In this document: one piece after another, positions 1 through 9,778 of the stretch
Layout: each line of letters starts with the position of its first letter
Numbering within the stretch: position 1 is the first letter of the stretch
Source of the DNA: DATFLS01 sp964413425
Lineage (GTDB): Bacteria; Fidelibacterota; JAANXI01
Assembly: GCA_964413425.1 (NCBI GenBank)
Contig: CAYPST010000010.1
Location: forward strand, 6,567 to 70,566
Direction: 5' to 3'
Length of the DNA stretch: 64,000 bases
Program-made: the position numbers and the translations under genes
The notes under the pieces: model-generated
The model's database searches: none
Seen by the model: the letters and a program-made list of their open reading frames with translations, nothing else
Told to the model about the DNA's origin: nothing

Positions 1-267
1 TGTACCACTCTTTCGTTAAGTGTATCGAGAATTGATACCCGGGAGTGTTCTACACAGAGATCCAGAAGACCACGCCAATCGAACTTCCTTTGGGATAAAG
101 GCCTCTGGAGAACTAAAGGACTCTTCGGGAGCATCCCTACTGAACCATAAAATATCCGAGCTTCCAGACAGCTTCTGCCTTTTGACTTTTCACGTTTCAC
201 TTTTCACGGACGTTTATCTGTGGTCATCTGTTGTTTCTGTGTCCATCCGCGTGCTATTTTTTTTGAA
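1..267. other. Non-coding edge segment with dispersed 'CTGTG' words
   Basis: No convincing gene. Positions 218-268 carry a phrase (TCTGTGGTCATCTGTT, then TTTCTGTGTCCATCCGCGTG and a T run) that recurs in altered form at about 47755-47785 and 55888-55950. It lies downstream of the leftward HlyD-like gene, so any further efflux genes of that operon would have to be beyond this segment. None begins inside the window. Confidence 0.4.
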
Positions 268-1152
268 TTACTTAGAGTAGGTCAAGGTCACCGGCATCCC
301 GATTTTCAGCACCCCATCCGGATTTGGGATTTGCACCCGGATGCCATAAGTCAGCGACGTTCGCGTATCTTCGGTATACACCGTTTTCGGGGTGAATTCT
401 GCTTCCGAGGCGATCCAGGCAACTGTTCCCCGGAGGGCGTTCTGCCGGCCGTCCAAGTGCACGGCGATCTCTTCACCCAGCGTAATTTCCGAGAGCAGGG
501 GCTCCGGGATGTACATCATCACCCAGACGGTGTCGGTTAATCCGAGAGTGGTCACCAGATGTCCCGGCTGGAGGCGTTCGCCCCGTTCCACATAACGTTC
601 CAGAACCACTCCTCCGGCGGGCGCCCGGATCACCGCCTCATCTATCCGAAAATCAAGGAGCGGCAGCTGTTCACGCAGCTGCTCCTGCTGATTGACCAGC
701 AACTGTCTCTGAACAGGGATATCCTCCAGCTGCGCTTGGGTCACGTCCCGTTCCATCTGCAGTTCGTCCAGCTTATCTTGGGCGACCCCGTCGCTGGCAA
801 CCAGCTTCTGCAGTCGATCGTGCTGCTTGTTCAGATAATTCAGTTTAATTTGCAGTTGCTCCGCTTTGTTGGAGAGCGATTGGAGTTGAATCGAAATTCC
901 ATTCAACCTGGTGTGCACCTGCTGCTTCTGAAGATGGAAGTCTGTGGTGTCAATAACCGACAGGAGGTGGCCCCGGGAGATTTTAACTCCCTCGGGCATA
1001 TCTGAATACAGTATTTTTCCCGGTGAGGCTGTCCGGATATCGATGGTGTAGGCTTCTACCGTGCCGGTCGTCGTATACCCCTGCTGATCTCTTCCGTTGC
1101 AGGTGAAGAGGAACAGAAGGGAAGTCAGGAAACATACCTGTATGCGGCTCAT
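268..1152 (-). CDS. HlyD/RND-type periplasmic adaptor protein
   Basis: Membrane-fusion (adaptor) subunit of an efflux pump, 294 aa. Seen: a hydrophobic N-terminus ending LFTCNG, compatible with a lipoprotein or signal peptide; a first lipoyl half at about residues 28-70; a long Leu/Gln/Glu-rich coiled-coil hairpin at about 75-170; a second lipoyl half with the motif IRAPAGGVV near 178; and a C-terminal beta-barrel region (VWVMMYIPEP). This order is typical of HlyD/YbhG adaptors that bridge an inner-membrane ABC or RND pump to an outer-membrane channel. The ATG directly follows the stop codon of the TetR gene, so the two are co-transcribed. The pump itself is not in the window. Substrate unknown. 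Confidence 0.85.
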   Translation of the reverse strand: MSRIQVCFLTSLLFLFTCNGRDQQGYTTTGTVEAYTIDIRTASPGKILYSDMPEGVKISRGHLLSVIDTTDFHLQKQQVHTRLNGISIQLQSLSNKAEQLQIKLNYLNKQHDRLQKLVASDGVAQDKLDELQMERDVTQAQLEDIPVQRQLLVNQQEQLREQLPLLDFRIDEAVIRAPAGGVVLERYVERGERLQPGHLVTTLGLTDTVWVMMYIPEPLLSEITLGEEIAVHLDGRQNALRGTVAWIASEAEFTPKTVYTEDTRTSLTYGIRVQIPNPDGVLKIGMPVTLTYSK

Positions 1153-1785
1153 TCACGATCTCCTTTCAAGGCCGGTCATTAAAATCTCTTCGAGATGTTC
1201 TAATCGTCCATCGAGAAATGTATCAACATCATCAATATCCAGAATCTCTATGAACAAGGGTTTCGCCACAAAGAAAAAAACGATTGAGCTAATGGTGGTA
1301 ATGAGAAACTGTCGCGGATCAACCGGATTGAAGTGTCCCCGGGTGACTCCTTCGTCGATGACCTGCGCAAATGCTTTGGGATAGTTAGGATTTTCGGAAA
1401 TCAACCTGCCAAAGAAATCCACCACTTCCTGTGGAGAGGACATGATTTCATGGACCATCAGTTTTGGCAACTCGGGGAGTGATCTGATAAATGTAAAATA
1501 GGAACGGATAAGTGCCCGGATTTGTTTTCCGGGCTCCAGAGGAAGATCCAGGGACTGCGAAATCTGAGAGAATCCCTTCTCAAACACCCGCCGCAAGACC
1601 TCCCTGTGGAGATTCTCTTTGGTTGAAAAGTAATAGTGGAGAAGTGCCTTGTTGACACCTGCCCGGTCGGCAATGGACTGCATCCGGGCGCCTTTTTTTC
1701 CGAACTCGATAAACTCGTCCATGGCTCCCTGCAAAATTTCTGCCTGGGGTGATTTCTCGTTAAAATACGGTGGTTGCCGGTTCAT
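1153..1785 (-). CDS. TetR/AcrR family transcriptional regulator
   Basis: One-component repressor of about 210 aa. The N-terminal helix-turn-helix is clear: AILQGAMDEFIEFGKKG, then RMQSIADRAGVNKALLHYYF and STKENL, the canonical TetR signature. The rest is the all-helical ligand-binding domain. The open frame extends upstream to 1929, but the ATG at 1783-1785 is preferred because GAGGGGGAG sits just upstream of it and the extra 48 residues do not look like TetR protein. It is first in an operon with the HlyD-like adaptor and probably represses that operon, as TetR proteins next to efflux genes usually do. Ligand unknown. Confidence 0.88.
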   Translation of the reverse strand: MNRQPPYFNEKSPQAEILQGAMDEFIEFGKKGARMQSIADRAGVNKALLHYYFSTKENLHREVLRRVFEKGFSQISQSLDLPLEPGKQIRALIRSYFTFIRSLPELPKLMVHEIMSSPQEVVDFFGRLISENPNYPKAFAQVIDEGVTRGHFNPVDPRQFLITTISSIVFFFVAKPLFIEILDIDDVDTFLDGRLEHLEEILMTGLERRS

Positions 1786-1867
1786 GGCATTCTCCCCCTC
1801 AATAGGATTCGTTCCGAAACCGGATCGATAATCCGGGAAGGAGTAGAAGGATATCGCAGAAGTTGAC

Positions 1868-1927
1868 CATACTTTTAAACCTTTTGGTTTAATTATTTGG
1901 TTAAAGTATATGGTTAAACTGTTTGAC
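1868..1927 (-). promoter_or_regulatory. Candidate TetR operator/promoter region
   Basis: AT-rich stretch directly upstream of the TetR gene. It contains the dyad AAACC-tttt-GGTTT at 1877-1890 and further GGTTTAA/GGTTAAA words spaced about 13-15 bases apart up to 1920. Such clustered half-sites fit autoregulation. This is inferred from position and symmetry only. Confidence 0.4.
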
Positions 1928-1929
1928 AT

Positions 1930-2354
1930 GCAAGAAGAAATGTGATCTGACGGATGACCCGAGGGATTTGGAATGCGGAATGTATATCTATCTTCAACAG
2001 ATGATTATCACTATGAAGAACATCGAGCTCTCATTAACTTTCTGAGGCGGTGTGGTGTGTGGCGCGTTATAGATCAGATGAGAAACCAGGTCATGAGTGT
2101 GGTGGAACGAAAGCGTTAAATCATTGGAAAGACCTGCTGACACGTGAAGTTCCTTCCGCCGGTTGAAGCAAAGAACCGTCCGGCCGGCGGATAACTGTTC
2201 GTTGAATTGCCGTCAGGTTATGATCGAGATCTGTGGCGCACAATGAAGGGATTGTAATCAGACCACGGATATATTGTATTTGCACAATACATTATATGAT
2301 AGTATGTATCAACCGGACTGTATCCAAATTACTGACCTCATGGAGTAGGAACCG
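1930..2354. other. Intergenic region, no gene seen
   Basis: Region of 425 bases between the leftward TetR gene and the rightward porin remnant. No supported gene. Near the right end, ATACAT (2287-2292) and ATGTAT (2304-2309) form a small dyad in AT-rich DNA, about 45 bases before the porin start. It could be part of that gene's promoter. Confidence 0.4.
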
Positions 2355-2972
2355 ATGCGTCGATTGATCTTCCTGCTGGTGCTCTGCACAGCACACTTCA
2401 TTTCCGCACAACCACGAGAAATCAATCCACTCAATTTACGGTTTTCCGGTCAGCTTCATCCTTTGTTCCGGTATCAAACCAGTAATTACACCCAGCTTGA
2501 CCTGCCATTTCGCATCGCCAGCGGGGAAGTGGAAGGCAGCATCGGTGAACTGGAGGTGAAGGGACGCGGAGTGCTGGAAACCCGCTGGTCGGAGATTCAG
2601 TTCATAGAGCCTGTGCTGCGGGAGCTCTATCTGCATTGGTATCCGGAGTTCGGAGAAGTCAAAATCGGGCAATTGATTCACCGCTGGGGGCTGGCAGACG
2701 GCAGGAATCCCACAGATAACCTCTCTCCCTATAACTTCTATTATCTATTTGAGACAGGAAATGAACGAAAGGTTGGGGAGCTCTCTTTGAGTATGACCGT
2801 GAATTTTGGTCGCTGGGATCTGGAAACCCTGATTGTCAATGCACACAGACCAAATGTCTTGCCGTTTGACGAGGAGGATCTTCCACTTACCACTGCACTC
2901 TATCGGCATTCTGAGCATACTCATATGCACAAAACCATAAAGAAAAAGCAGGCAGGAAAGTGGGGCAATTGA
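2355..2972 (+). pseudogene. Truncated outer-membrane porin-like protein (DUF1302-like)
   Basis: A 205-aa product with a clear signal peptide (MRRLIFLLVLCTAHFISAQ) followed by alternating beta-strand-like sequence. The section IGQLIHRWGLADGRNPTDNL and then SPYNFYYLF resembles the conserved 'WG.aDg.nPTDnl.P' region of DUF1302 and related porins, which are normally 400-600 aa. The sequence becomes unlike a barrel after about residue 180 (HSEHTHMHKTIKKKQAG) and stops, so roughly the C-terminal half or more is missing. No continuation is found before the next gene at 3029. Most likely a deletion remnant that cannot form a pore. Confidence 0.6.
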
Positions 2973-3028
2973 TTTGAGGGTATCCATAGAGATGAACCAC
3001 GCGGCTTAACAAAAACAAGGGAGAAGTG

Positions 3029-3697
3029 ATGAATTTACCATTCACCGCGGATGAATTTCTGGAAGTTTTCCGGCTGTATAACCTGAGTATATGGCCTGCC
3101 CAGATCGTCGCCTATCTCCTGGGGATCGGGGCGGTCATCCTGGTCCTCCGGCGCCGGAAGTATTCGGACCGGATCATCTCGGAAATCCTGGGGTTCTTCT
3201 GGCTCTGGATCGGCATTGTCTATCATCTCATGTTCTTCAGCGCCATCAATCCTGCGGCGAGAATATTTGGCGCATTTTTCATTCTGCAGGGATTACTGTT
3301 TGCCTGGCACGGCGTGGTGAAAAAGAATCTGCAGTTCGAGTTTGAGAATAATTTATATTCATGGACAGGGGCCGTTTTTATTCTGTATGCGTTGATTGTT
3401 TATCCGATCATCGGTACTATGGCAGGACATGGCTGGCCTTACAGTCCCATGTTTGGTGTGACGCCGTGTCCGGGCACCATCTTCACCTTCGGGCTCCTCC
3501 TGTGGACCGGTGAACGATTTTCAAAATGGATACTCGTCATTCCGTTCGTATGGTCGCTCATCGGGAGCTCAGCCGCAGTGTCGTTTGGGATATGGGAAGA
3601 TTTGGGATTACTGGTTGCCGGCCTGGCGGGAGTTGCTCTGTTGATACTCCGGGATCGAAAGGTAATTCAGGGGACTGCGGCGGAAAGTTCGGCTTAA
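3029..3697 (+). CDS. DUF6064 family integral membrane protein
   Basis: A protein of about 222 aa with roughly six to seven hydrophobic segments (for example IVAYLLGIGAVILVL, ISEILGFFWLWIGIVYHLMF, WTGAVFILYALIVYPIIG). The N-terminal LPFTADEFLEVFRLYNLSIW and the central HGWPYSPMFGVTPCPGTIFT are characteristic of DUF6064, which has no known function. ATG 3029 is preferred over GTG 3026 because GGGAGAAG lies just upstream. It follows a porin remnant and stands alone; no operon partner is evident. Confidence 0.75.
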   Translation: MNLPFTADEFLEVFRLYNLSIWPAQIVAYLLGIGAVILVLRRRKYSDRIISEILGFFWLWIGIVYHLMFFSAINPAARIFGAFFILQGLLFAWHGVVKKNLQFEFENNLYSWTGAVFILYALIVYPIIGTMAGHGWPYSPMFGVTPCPGTIFTFGLLLWTGERFSKWILVIPFVWSLIGSSAAVSFGIWEDLGLLVAGLAGVALLILRDRKVIQGTAAESSA

Positions 3698-3940
3698 GAG
3701 AGAACACAAACAAATTACGGAATCAGGCACTGTCGTCCTCAGGGATAGAACCGGTGTTCCGCCGGTGAATCCTGACCTGATCACCGACAGTGATTGCCCG
3801 GATCACCGGAAGAATAAAATAACCATTAGTCATCAAAGGGGTTCGCAAAGGAAGAATACGCTGAGTGGAAAGACTTCGTACCTGGATCGGCAGTCAGTAA
3901 ATTATTTCCCAAAGACAATACAAAACAGGAGAGTAAGGAC

Positions 3941-5584
3941 ATGTCTGAAAAATTCGCATTCATGATTGTTGTGGTGTGTGCGATTGCCTTGCCAACCACC
4001 GGCTTGGGAGCTGATCAAACCGCTATCCGGACGAAGTTCGAAACCAGTTTCCGGAGCAGCAAAACCTATGAAAATCCCCTCTATGATGTGGAATCGTTTA
4101 CCGTACAATTTACCTCGCCGACTGGTCGCGAGAAAAATATCCTGGGATTCTGGGATGGCGGCGCCACCTGGCGGGTGCGGTTCATGCCGGATGAACCGGG
4201 CACCTGGACCTATATCACCGAATGTTCCGATCAGGAGAATGCGGGCCTGCACCAGGTGAGGGGCTCCTTTGAATGCACGGACAATTCCAGTGAACACGAG
4301 ATTTATACTCACGGCGCCATCAAACGTCCTCCCGGCTCCTATCATTTAACCTACAGCGATGGGACGCCCTTTTTCTACACGGCCTGTACTGCCTGGAACG
4401 GGGCGCTGAAATCCACGGAAGAAGAGTGGGATACCTATTTGCAGAATCGGGTGGACAAAGGATTCAATACCATTCAATTCGTCACCACCCAATGGCGGGG
4501 AGGTGAGTCCAACCGTTTCGGACAGAAAGCCTTTGAGGGATGCGGCCGCATCCGGCTGAACGTGGAATTTTTTCAGCATCTGGATACCAAAGTGGATCGG
4601 GTGAACGAATACGGACTGGTGGCTGCTCCGGTGCTGCTGTGGGCGCTTCCCTTCGGGGAAGGGATGGAACTGAGTCCAGGGTATTATTTGCCGGAACGGG
4701 AAGCCATCCTGCTGGCACGCTATATGGTCGCTCGCTATGGGGGTAATCACGTGATCTGGATACTCGGCGGTGACGGCCGCTACGTGGAGGCCTTCGAACA
4801 GCGGTGGAAGAACATCGGCCGGGGCGTGTTCGGTGACGAGCATCCGGGCGTTGTGGCCCAACATCCGCACGGCCGGTCCTGGATTGGGAATGTATATGCC
4901 GACGAAGACTGGCTGGATATCTACGGCTATCAATCCAGCCATAGCGCCAGTCAGGGAACTGTGGACTGGATCAACAAAGGTCCGGTGAGCGAAAATTGGC
5001 ATCGCATTCCGGCAAAGCCGATTATCAATATGGAACCGTGCTATGAAGAAATTCACTTTGCAATCTCCGCCGCAGATGTACGTAACGCTTCCTACTGGAG
5101 CCTCATGAACGCACCGGCAGCCGGAATTACCTACGGTCATAACGGCATCTGGCCCTGGCTTCGTGAGGGAGAAGAAATTCTGAATCACCGGCACGAGCCG
5201 GGAGTGACTCCCTGGTACGAGGCGATCCATGCCCCCGGCAGCACCCAGATTGGCTATCTTTCAAAGTTCTTCCGGCAATTCGATTGGTGGGAGTTCCGTC
5301 CGGATCAGTCTCTGCTGGCAGAACAGCCAGGGAAGAAACAGTTTAATCACTTCATTTCCGCCACCCGCACAGGAGATTACGGCGTTATTCTCGCTTATGT
5401 GCCAGTGAAGTCCACGGTGAAACTGTATAATAGCAGGCAGTATCAATACGAAGGTCAATGGTTTGATCCGGTGGAAAACACCACTTCCGGGGCAAACGTG
5501 ATGCATGAAGATGGAATCCTGGAAGTGACTTCTCCCAAAGAACAGGATATGGTGCTGGTTTTGAGACAGTCATTTCGGGAATGA
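3941..5584 (+). CDS. Secreted DUF5060/DUF4038 glycoside hydrolase (GH140-like)
   Basis: Predicted exported glycosidase, 547 aa. Order: signal peptide (1-24); DUF5060 beta-sandwich (about 30-110, with the block GFWDGGATWRVRFMPDEPGT); a DUF4038 'apiosidase-like' TIM barrel (about 130-460, with FFYTACTAWNG, NTIQFVTTQWRG, WILGGDGRY and the acid-containing IINMEPCYEE); and a C-terminal beta domain of the putative collagen-binding type (GVILAYVPVKSTVKL). The DUF4038 family includes GH140 apiosidases acting on rhamnogalacturonan-II side chains; the substrate here is only inferred. It is followed after 44 bases by a VCBS lipoprotein, which suggests a polysaccharide-processing locus. Confidence 0.8.
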   Translation: MSEKFAFMIVVVCAIALPTTGLGADQTAIRTKFETSFRSSKTYENPLYDVESFTVQFTSPTGREKNILGFWDGGATWRVRFMPDEPGTWTYITECSDQENAGLHQVRGSFECTDNSSEHEIYTHGAIKRPPGSYHLTYSDGTPFFYTACTAWNGALKSTEEEWDTYLQNRVDKGFNTIQFVTTQWRGGESNRFGQKAFEGCGRIRLNVEFFQHLDTKVDRVNEYGLVAAPVLLWALPFGEGMELSPGYYLPEREAILLARYMVARYGGNHVIWILGGDGRYVEAFEQRWKNIGRGVFGDEHPGVVAQHPHGRSWIGNVYADEDWLDIYGYQSSHSASQGTVDWINKGPVSENWHRIPAKPIINMEPCYEEIHFAISAADVRNASYWSLMNAPAAGITYGHNGIWPWLREGEEILNHRHEPGVTPWYEAIHAPGSTQIGYLSKFFRQFDWWEFRPDQSLLAEQPGKKQFNHFISATRTGDYGVILAYVPVKSTVKLYNSRQYQYEGQWFDPVENTTSGANVMHEDGILEVTSPKEQDMVLVLRQSFRE

Positions 5585-5628
5585 AGCCATAAAAAAGTGA
5601 GAGTGTATTCTGAGATAAGGAGGCTTCA

Positions 5629-6885
5629 ATGATGGAAAGATGTTTATTCAGATGGTTTATCTTTGTATTCGCCACTGTCAGTATGCTGGGATGTAACAGG
5701 CAGGTTTCCCTGGAAACGAATATTTCAGCCGGCATGTTTCAGCATCACTTTATTACCCGGGATCTGCCGGGCGACCAGGGGTGGGGATACGGAACGCCTG
5801 CCATGGCCGATTTTGATAACGATGGTGATCTGGATTATGCCTTCTGCGTGCGAAATGACAGTCTATACTGGTTCGAGAATCAGGGAGGGCAAACATGGGT
5901 GAGACACACTGCGGGTGAAATCCCCTTGCGCACCCTGGGAGCGACAGTGACAGACGTCGATAATGACGGATGGCAGGATATTGTCATCGGCGGTTACTGG
6001 TACCGGAACAGTCAGGATCCGCAAAATACACAATTCGAGTTATACCGGTTCGATAATTCCATCGAAAATGAAATCCATGACATTGTAACTGCAGATATCG
6101 ACGGAGATAATCAGCCGGATATCGTACTCACCGGGGATCACGAAGGAGCATTCTGGTATAGTATTCCGGAGAATCCCCGTCAGGATATGAATTGGCCCAA
6201 AACCACTATCACTCTGGCTGTGTTGCACGACAGTGTGGCCATCCACGCAGGATTTTTTCCTCGGGGTGTGGATGATCTGGATAATGACGGGGATGCCGAT
6301 ATCGTTTTGCCGGATCGCTGGCTCGAGAACCGGGAGCGTGGCCAGAGGTGGATCGAGCACTCAATTCCGTTCGGTAAACGGGGACCATGGGGATTGTCTT
6401 CCCGGAGCTGGATAACTGATCTGGATGAAGATGGCGACAATGATATCGTCATGGTAGACTGTGATCAAAAGGCTTCCAGAGGAGCCTGGCTGGAAAATAA
6501 TGGCGATCGGCCACCGACCTTTACTGCCCATTTCCTTCCCATGAGTGCACCCGGAATTCGGGGGTCATTCCATTCGCTCTACGTGGGAGATTTTGACCTG
6601 GACGGGGACCTGGATATTTTTACCTGCGAGCAGGAAGATTCCGCCATTCTGCCGGAAGGAGCGCCGCCTCGCTGGTATATCTGGGAAAATGTCAGTTCCG
6701 CTGAACATATTCAGTTCAGAGAGCAGGTCATCCATGACGCCCGGCTGGGAGGGCATGATGCGCTGGTCGGTGATGCCGATGGCGACGGGGATCTCGATAT
6801 CTTCTCAAAGATATGGAACGTCTGGGACAGCAACGGTAATCAGGGCAGAGAGCATGGTGATTTTCTGGAGAATCTGATGAAATAG
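5629..6885 (+). CDS. VCBS/FG-GAP repeat lipoprotein
   Basis: Surface or periplasmic beta-propeller protein, 418 aa. The N-terminus ends in a lipobox (SMLGC, Cys 22 counting the first of two Met codons). The body carries repeated calcium-binding-like Asp-rich loops: DFDNDGDLDYAF, DVDNDGWQDIVI, DIDGDNQPDIVL, DLDNDGDADIVL, DLDEDGDNDIVM, DFDLDGDLDIFT and DADGDGDLDIF. Seven such repeats fit a seven-bladed FG-GAP/VCBS propeller. Such proteins often bind carbohydrate or act in surface assemblies; no catalytic motif is seen. It lies between the GH140-like enzyme and a larger paralogue at 7236. Confidence 0.85.
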   Translation: MMERCLFRWFIFVFATVSMLGCNRQVSLETNISAGMFQHHFITRDLPGDQGWGYGTPAMADFDNDGDLDYAFCVRNDSLYWFENQGGQTWVRHTAGEIPLRTLGATVTDVDNDGWQDIVIGGYWYRNSQDPQNTQFELYRFDNSIENEIHDIVTADIDGDNQPDIVLTGDHEGAFWYSIPENPRQDMNWPKTTITLAVLHDSVAIHAGFFPRGVDDLDNDGDADIVLPDRWLENRERGQRWIEHSIPFGKRGPWGLSSRSWITDLDEDGDNDIVMVDCDQKASRGAWLENNGDRPPTFTAHFLPMSAPGIRGSFHSLYVGDFDLDGDLDIFTCEQEDSAILPEGAPPRWYIWENVSSAEHIQFREQVIHDARLGGHDALVGDADGDGDLDIFSKIWNVWDSNGNQGREHGDFLENLMK

Positions 6886-7235
6886 ATGGGAATGTGTACG
6901 CCGCTCTCCGGCCCGGTCATTGATTCGTGGATAATTACGCGGAACACACAAAATGGTATTCCGCATTCTCCGAGTGCATAACAAACCATCCGGAAGCCCA
7001 GGCCGGGTCTTTGAAAGGCCGCGAGGAATAAATGTCTGTTCAGGTACTTTCGCATTTATCCAGAACTCTCTCCCCTGATACCTCAGCCATTGGGGATTCT
7101 GTATGTGCCTGTTTTTACACCGGACGAGAAGGAAGAAGTCCGCGGTTGTGGCTGAACTTCCGCACAGTACGTTGTTTCAGGGTTGGCTTGTGCCCGTTAA
7201 TTTGAGTATGAGAGTGCATCAACAGGAGCGTTCGC
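6886..7235. other. Intergenic region, no gene seen
   Basis: Region of 350 bases between two VCBS genes. Short open frames are present on both strands, but none has a start signal or recognisable protein. No repeat family or terminator hairpin was recognised. Confidence 0.4.
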
Positions 7236-9638
7236 ATGCTGCATCAGGAACAGTGGAAGTTATTCATAAGAATTATCGTCGTATCCGGATTGTTCTCAGT
7301 TCATGGGATATTCGGACAGGCAAAGTTCATCAGGCAGACTCTCGATTCTGATCACGGGATCGTTGCGGTATGCGACCTGAATAATGACGGACAGAACGAC
7401 GTGGTAAAGGCCGCTTCCGGAGGAGAATCGCTGGTGCTCTATCGATATGTGGAACCGGGGTCGCTTGTCAAGCATGTTCTTCTCAGAGATGTCCGGTTCC
7501 GCGGCGACCGGATTGCCAGCGGGGATATCGATAATGACGGTGATATAGATCTGGTCGCCGGATTGAATGTAGCCCCGCCGAATGAGGAGGAACAGTATGC
7601 GATAGTGTGGCTCCAAAACCCACTGCCCGAAGGTGACCCGACCGCGGAAAGCAGCTGGACGATTCAGACCATCGGGTCGCAGAACGAGTATGTCAAAAAC
7701 ATAGCACTTGTTGATATGAATCGGGACGGGCATCTGGATGTGGTCACCCGTGCTCAGAGAGAGACAGCACTCTATCTCCAAACGAACACTTCCACCTGGC
7801 ATAAGGATTTGGTGCTTGAACACGAGAGCCGTGCTGGCATGGGTGTGGGTGATCTGGATAATGACGGTGGTGTGGATATCGTTTTGAATGGATTCTGGTT
7901 CGAGAATCCGGACAATCCGACCTATCAGGACTTTCAGAGACACGTGTTCGACGAGAAATGGTTCACACCAGTCGATTATTCCTGGCGGGATAATAATGCC
8001 GAAGTGAAAGTCGTCGACCTGAACCAGGATAACCTCCTGGACATCCTGATTTCTCACTCTGAGCTTCCTGGTTATCCGATCTCCTACTACACTGCCAACC
8101 CGGTTGAAAATATCAGGAAGGATCACTGGACCGAGGTCAGGATCACATCACAATTCAATTTCTGCCAGACCCTGGATGCCGGTGATGTCGACAATGACGG
8201 AGATATTGATGTGCTGGCAGCCAAATTTCAGCGCAATCCGGAGGAAGGCGAACAGTGGACCAATGCCCCGCCGTTTCCTGTGGTACTCTATGAGAATAAG
8301 GACGGCATCGGACTGGAATGGCAGCCAACGATTATCGCCGAAGACGGTATGTATGCCGGTGTTCTTGGTGATGTGGGAAGCGATGGAGATCTGGATATTG
8401 TGGGATCCGGAAGTTACTGGAGAGGACCATTGCACTTCTGGGAAAATACGCTGGCGGATAATCCGTTATCGCTGGATGCCTGGACATATATTCTTGTTGA
8501 CAGCAGCCGAGGCAAGTGGGGAGATTTCGATGAGCCGGAGTGGTTGAAGTACTTCGGGCTGGATATGGCCGACGTCACAGGAGACGGCTACCAGGATATT
8601 GTGTCGGGTCGCTATTTTTATCGCAATCCGGGTGGAGATATGAACCGGTTCTGGCCCCGGGTAGATCTGGGCCTGAATGTAGACGGGATGTTGTTCGTCG
8701 ATGTGGACGGCGATGAATACGGAGATATTATCGGAACAGCTTTCCCCGAGGTTTTTTGGCTGGAGGCCAGCGATAGAGAGGGAAGTTCCTGGAATGCACA
8801 TCATATCGGCTACCTGAAGGAAACCGATCACATCAACGGGCAGGGATATGCTTCTGCGCAAATTGTCCGGGGCGGCAAGCAGGAACTTCTGCTAACTGCC
8901 GGAGATGGAATATATTATCTGGAAATTCCCAACCGTCCGGAGCGGGATCAATGGCCTGCCACCTTAATTGCTCCCTCCGCCTATGCGGAGGGAATCGCTG
9001 CCGGTGATATCGATCGCGACGGGGATATCGACGTAATCGGCGGGTATGTCAGCGGCGGAGAGAAGCTGGTACCCGGGACGGGCGACATCCGCTGGGATAA
9101 TACTACGGTGGCCTGGTGGGAAAATCCCGGCGATGGGAGCGCGAAATGGACCCGGCACGATATCGGCGAAGCAACCCAGGCCGACCGGTTCGAACTGGGC
9201 GATATCAATGGCGACGGCCGAACTGATGTGATTATCAGTGAGGAACGATATCCCGGCACCGAGCCGAATGCCAGCCTGCATTGGTTTGAGGCACCGGAGA
9301 ATCCCAGAGATGGCAGGTGGGTGCGACACACGATATTTACCGGATATTCTCTGAATAATCTCGATGTTGCTGATCTGGATCGGGACGGCGATCCGGACAT
9401 CATCACCAATGAACACAAGGGCCCGGCAGAGAAAACGCTGATCTTTGAAAATAACGGCGGTGGGCATTTTATTCAGCATATCCTCGGACGCGGCAAAGAA
9501 GCCCACCTCGGTGCGCAGGCGGCCGATCTTGATGGCGACGGTGATCTTGATATCGTCAGTCATGCCTGGGACGAGCATCAGTACCTCCATCTCTGGAGGA
9601 ATGATGCCATTCCCGATATCAACTCCAACCAACCGTAG
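7236..9638 (+). CDS. Large VCBS/FG-GAP repeat secreted protein
   Basis: An 800-aa paralogue of the preceding lipoprotein, with a hydrophobic leader (about 10-28, ending IFGQ) and at least ten Asp-rich repeats spread over the whole length, such as DLNNDGQNDVVK, DIDNDGDIDLVA, DMNRDGHLDVVT, DVDNDGDIDVLA, DVDGDEYGDIIG, DIDRDGDIDVIG, DLDRDGDPDIIT and DLDGDGDLDIVS. This predicts two beta-propellers in tandem. ATG 7236 has AGGAG 7 bases upstream. No peptidase, lyase or sorting domain was recognised, so this is probably a binding or scaffold protein outside the inner membrane. Confidence 0.85.
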   Translation: MLHQEQWKLFIRIIVVSGLFSVHGIFGQAKFIRQTLDSDHGIVAVCDLNNDGQNDVVKAASGGESLVLYRYVEPGSLVKHVLLRDVRFRGDRIASGDIDNDGDIDLVAGLNVAPPNEEEQYAIVWLQNPLPEGDPTAESSWTIQTIGSQNEYVKNIALVDMNRDGHLDVVTRAQRETALYLQTNTSTWHKDLVLEHESRAGMGVGDLDNDGGVDIVLNGFWFENPDNPTYQDFQRHVFDEKWFTPVDYSWRDNNAEVKVVDLNQDNLLDILISHSELPGYPISYYTANPVENIRKDHWTEVRITSQFNFCQTLDAGDVDNDGDIDVLAAKFQRNPEEGEQWTNAPPFPVVLYENKDGIGLEWQPTIIAEDGMYAGVLGDVGSDGDLDIVGSGSYWRGPLHFWENTLADNPLSLDAWTYILVDSSRGKWGDFDEPEWLKYFGLDMADVTGDGYQDIVSGRYFYRNPGGDMNRFWPRVDLGLNVDGMLFVDVDGDEYGDIIGTAFPEVFWLEASDREGSSWNAHHIGYLKETDHINGQGYASAQIVRGGKQELLLTAGDGIYYLEIPNRPERDQWPATLIAPSAYAEGIAAGDIDRDGDIDVIGGYVSGGEKLVPGTGDIRWDNTTVAWWENPGDGSAKWTRHDIGEATQADRFELGDINGDGRTDVIISEERYPGTEPNASLHWFEAPENPRDGRWVRHTIFTGYSLNNLDVADLDRDGDPDIITNEHKGPAEKTLIFENNGGGHFIQHILGRGKEAHLGAQAADLDGDGDLDIVSHAWDEHQYLHLWRNDAIPDINSNQP

Positions 9639-9713
9639 TTGACATACCACTGGCATGTTTCCGGGATAACCAATGTATTTCCAATGATCTTTGACCAAAC
9701 GGGTATGTTGTTT

Positions 9714-9749
9714 CACCAGCGGTCGGGTTCATCAATAAACCCGCTGGTG
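9714..9749. other. Hairpin, possible weak terminator
   Basis: CACCAGCGG (9714-9722), then GGGTT, loop, AACCCGCTGGTG (9738-9749): a 12-bp stem with a small bulge. Neither strand has a clear T run after it. It lies about 75 bases after the VCBS stop codon and just before the 21-bp array, so it could end the VCBS transcript, but this is not certain. Confidence 0.4.
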
Positions 9750-9778
9750 CGTTGAGGACGATTTGCGAAGAACTGCTG

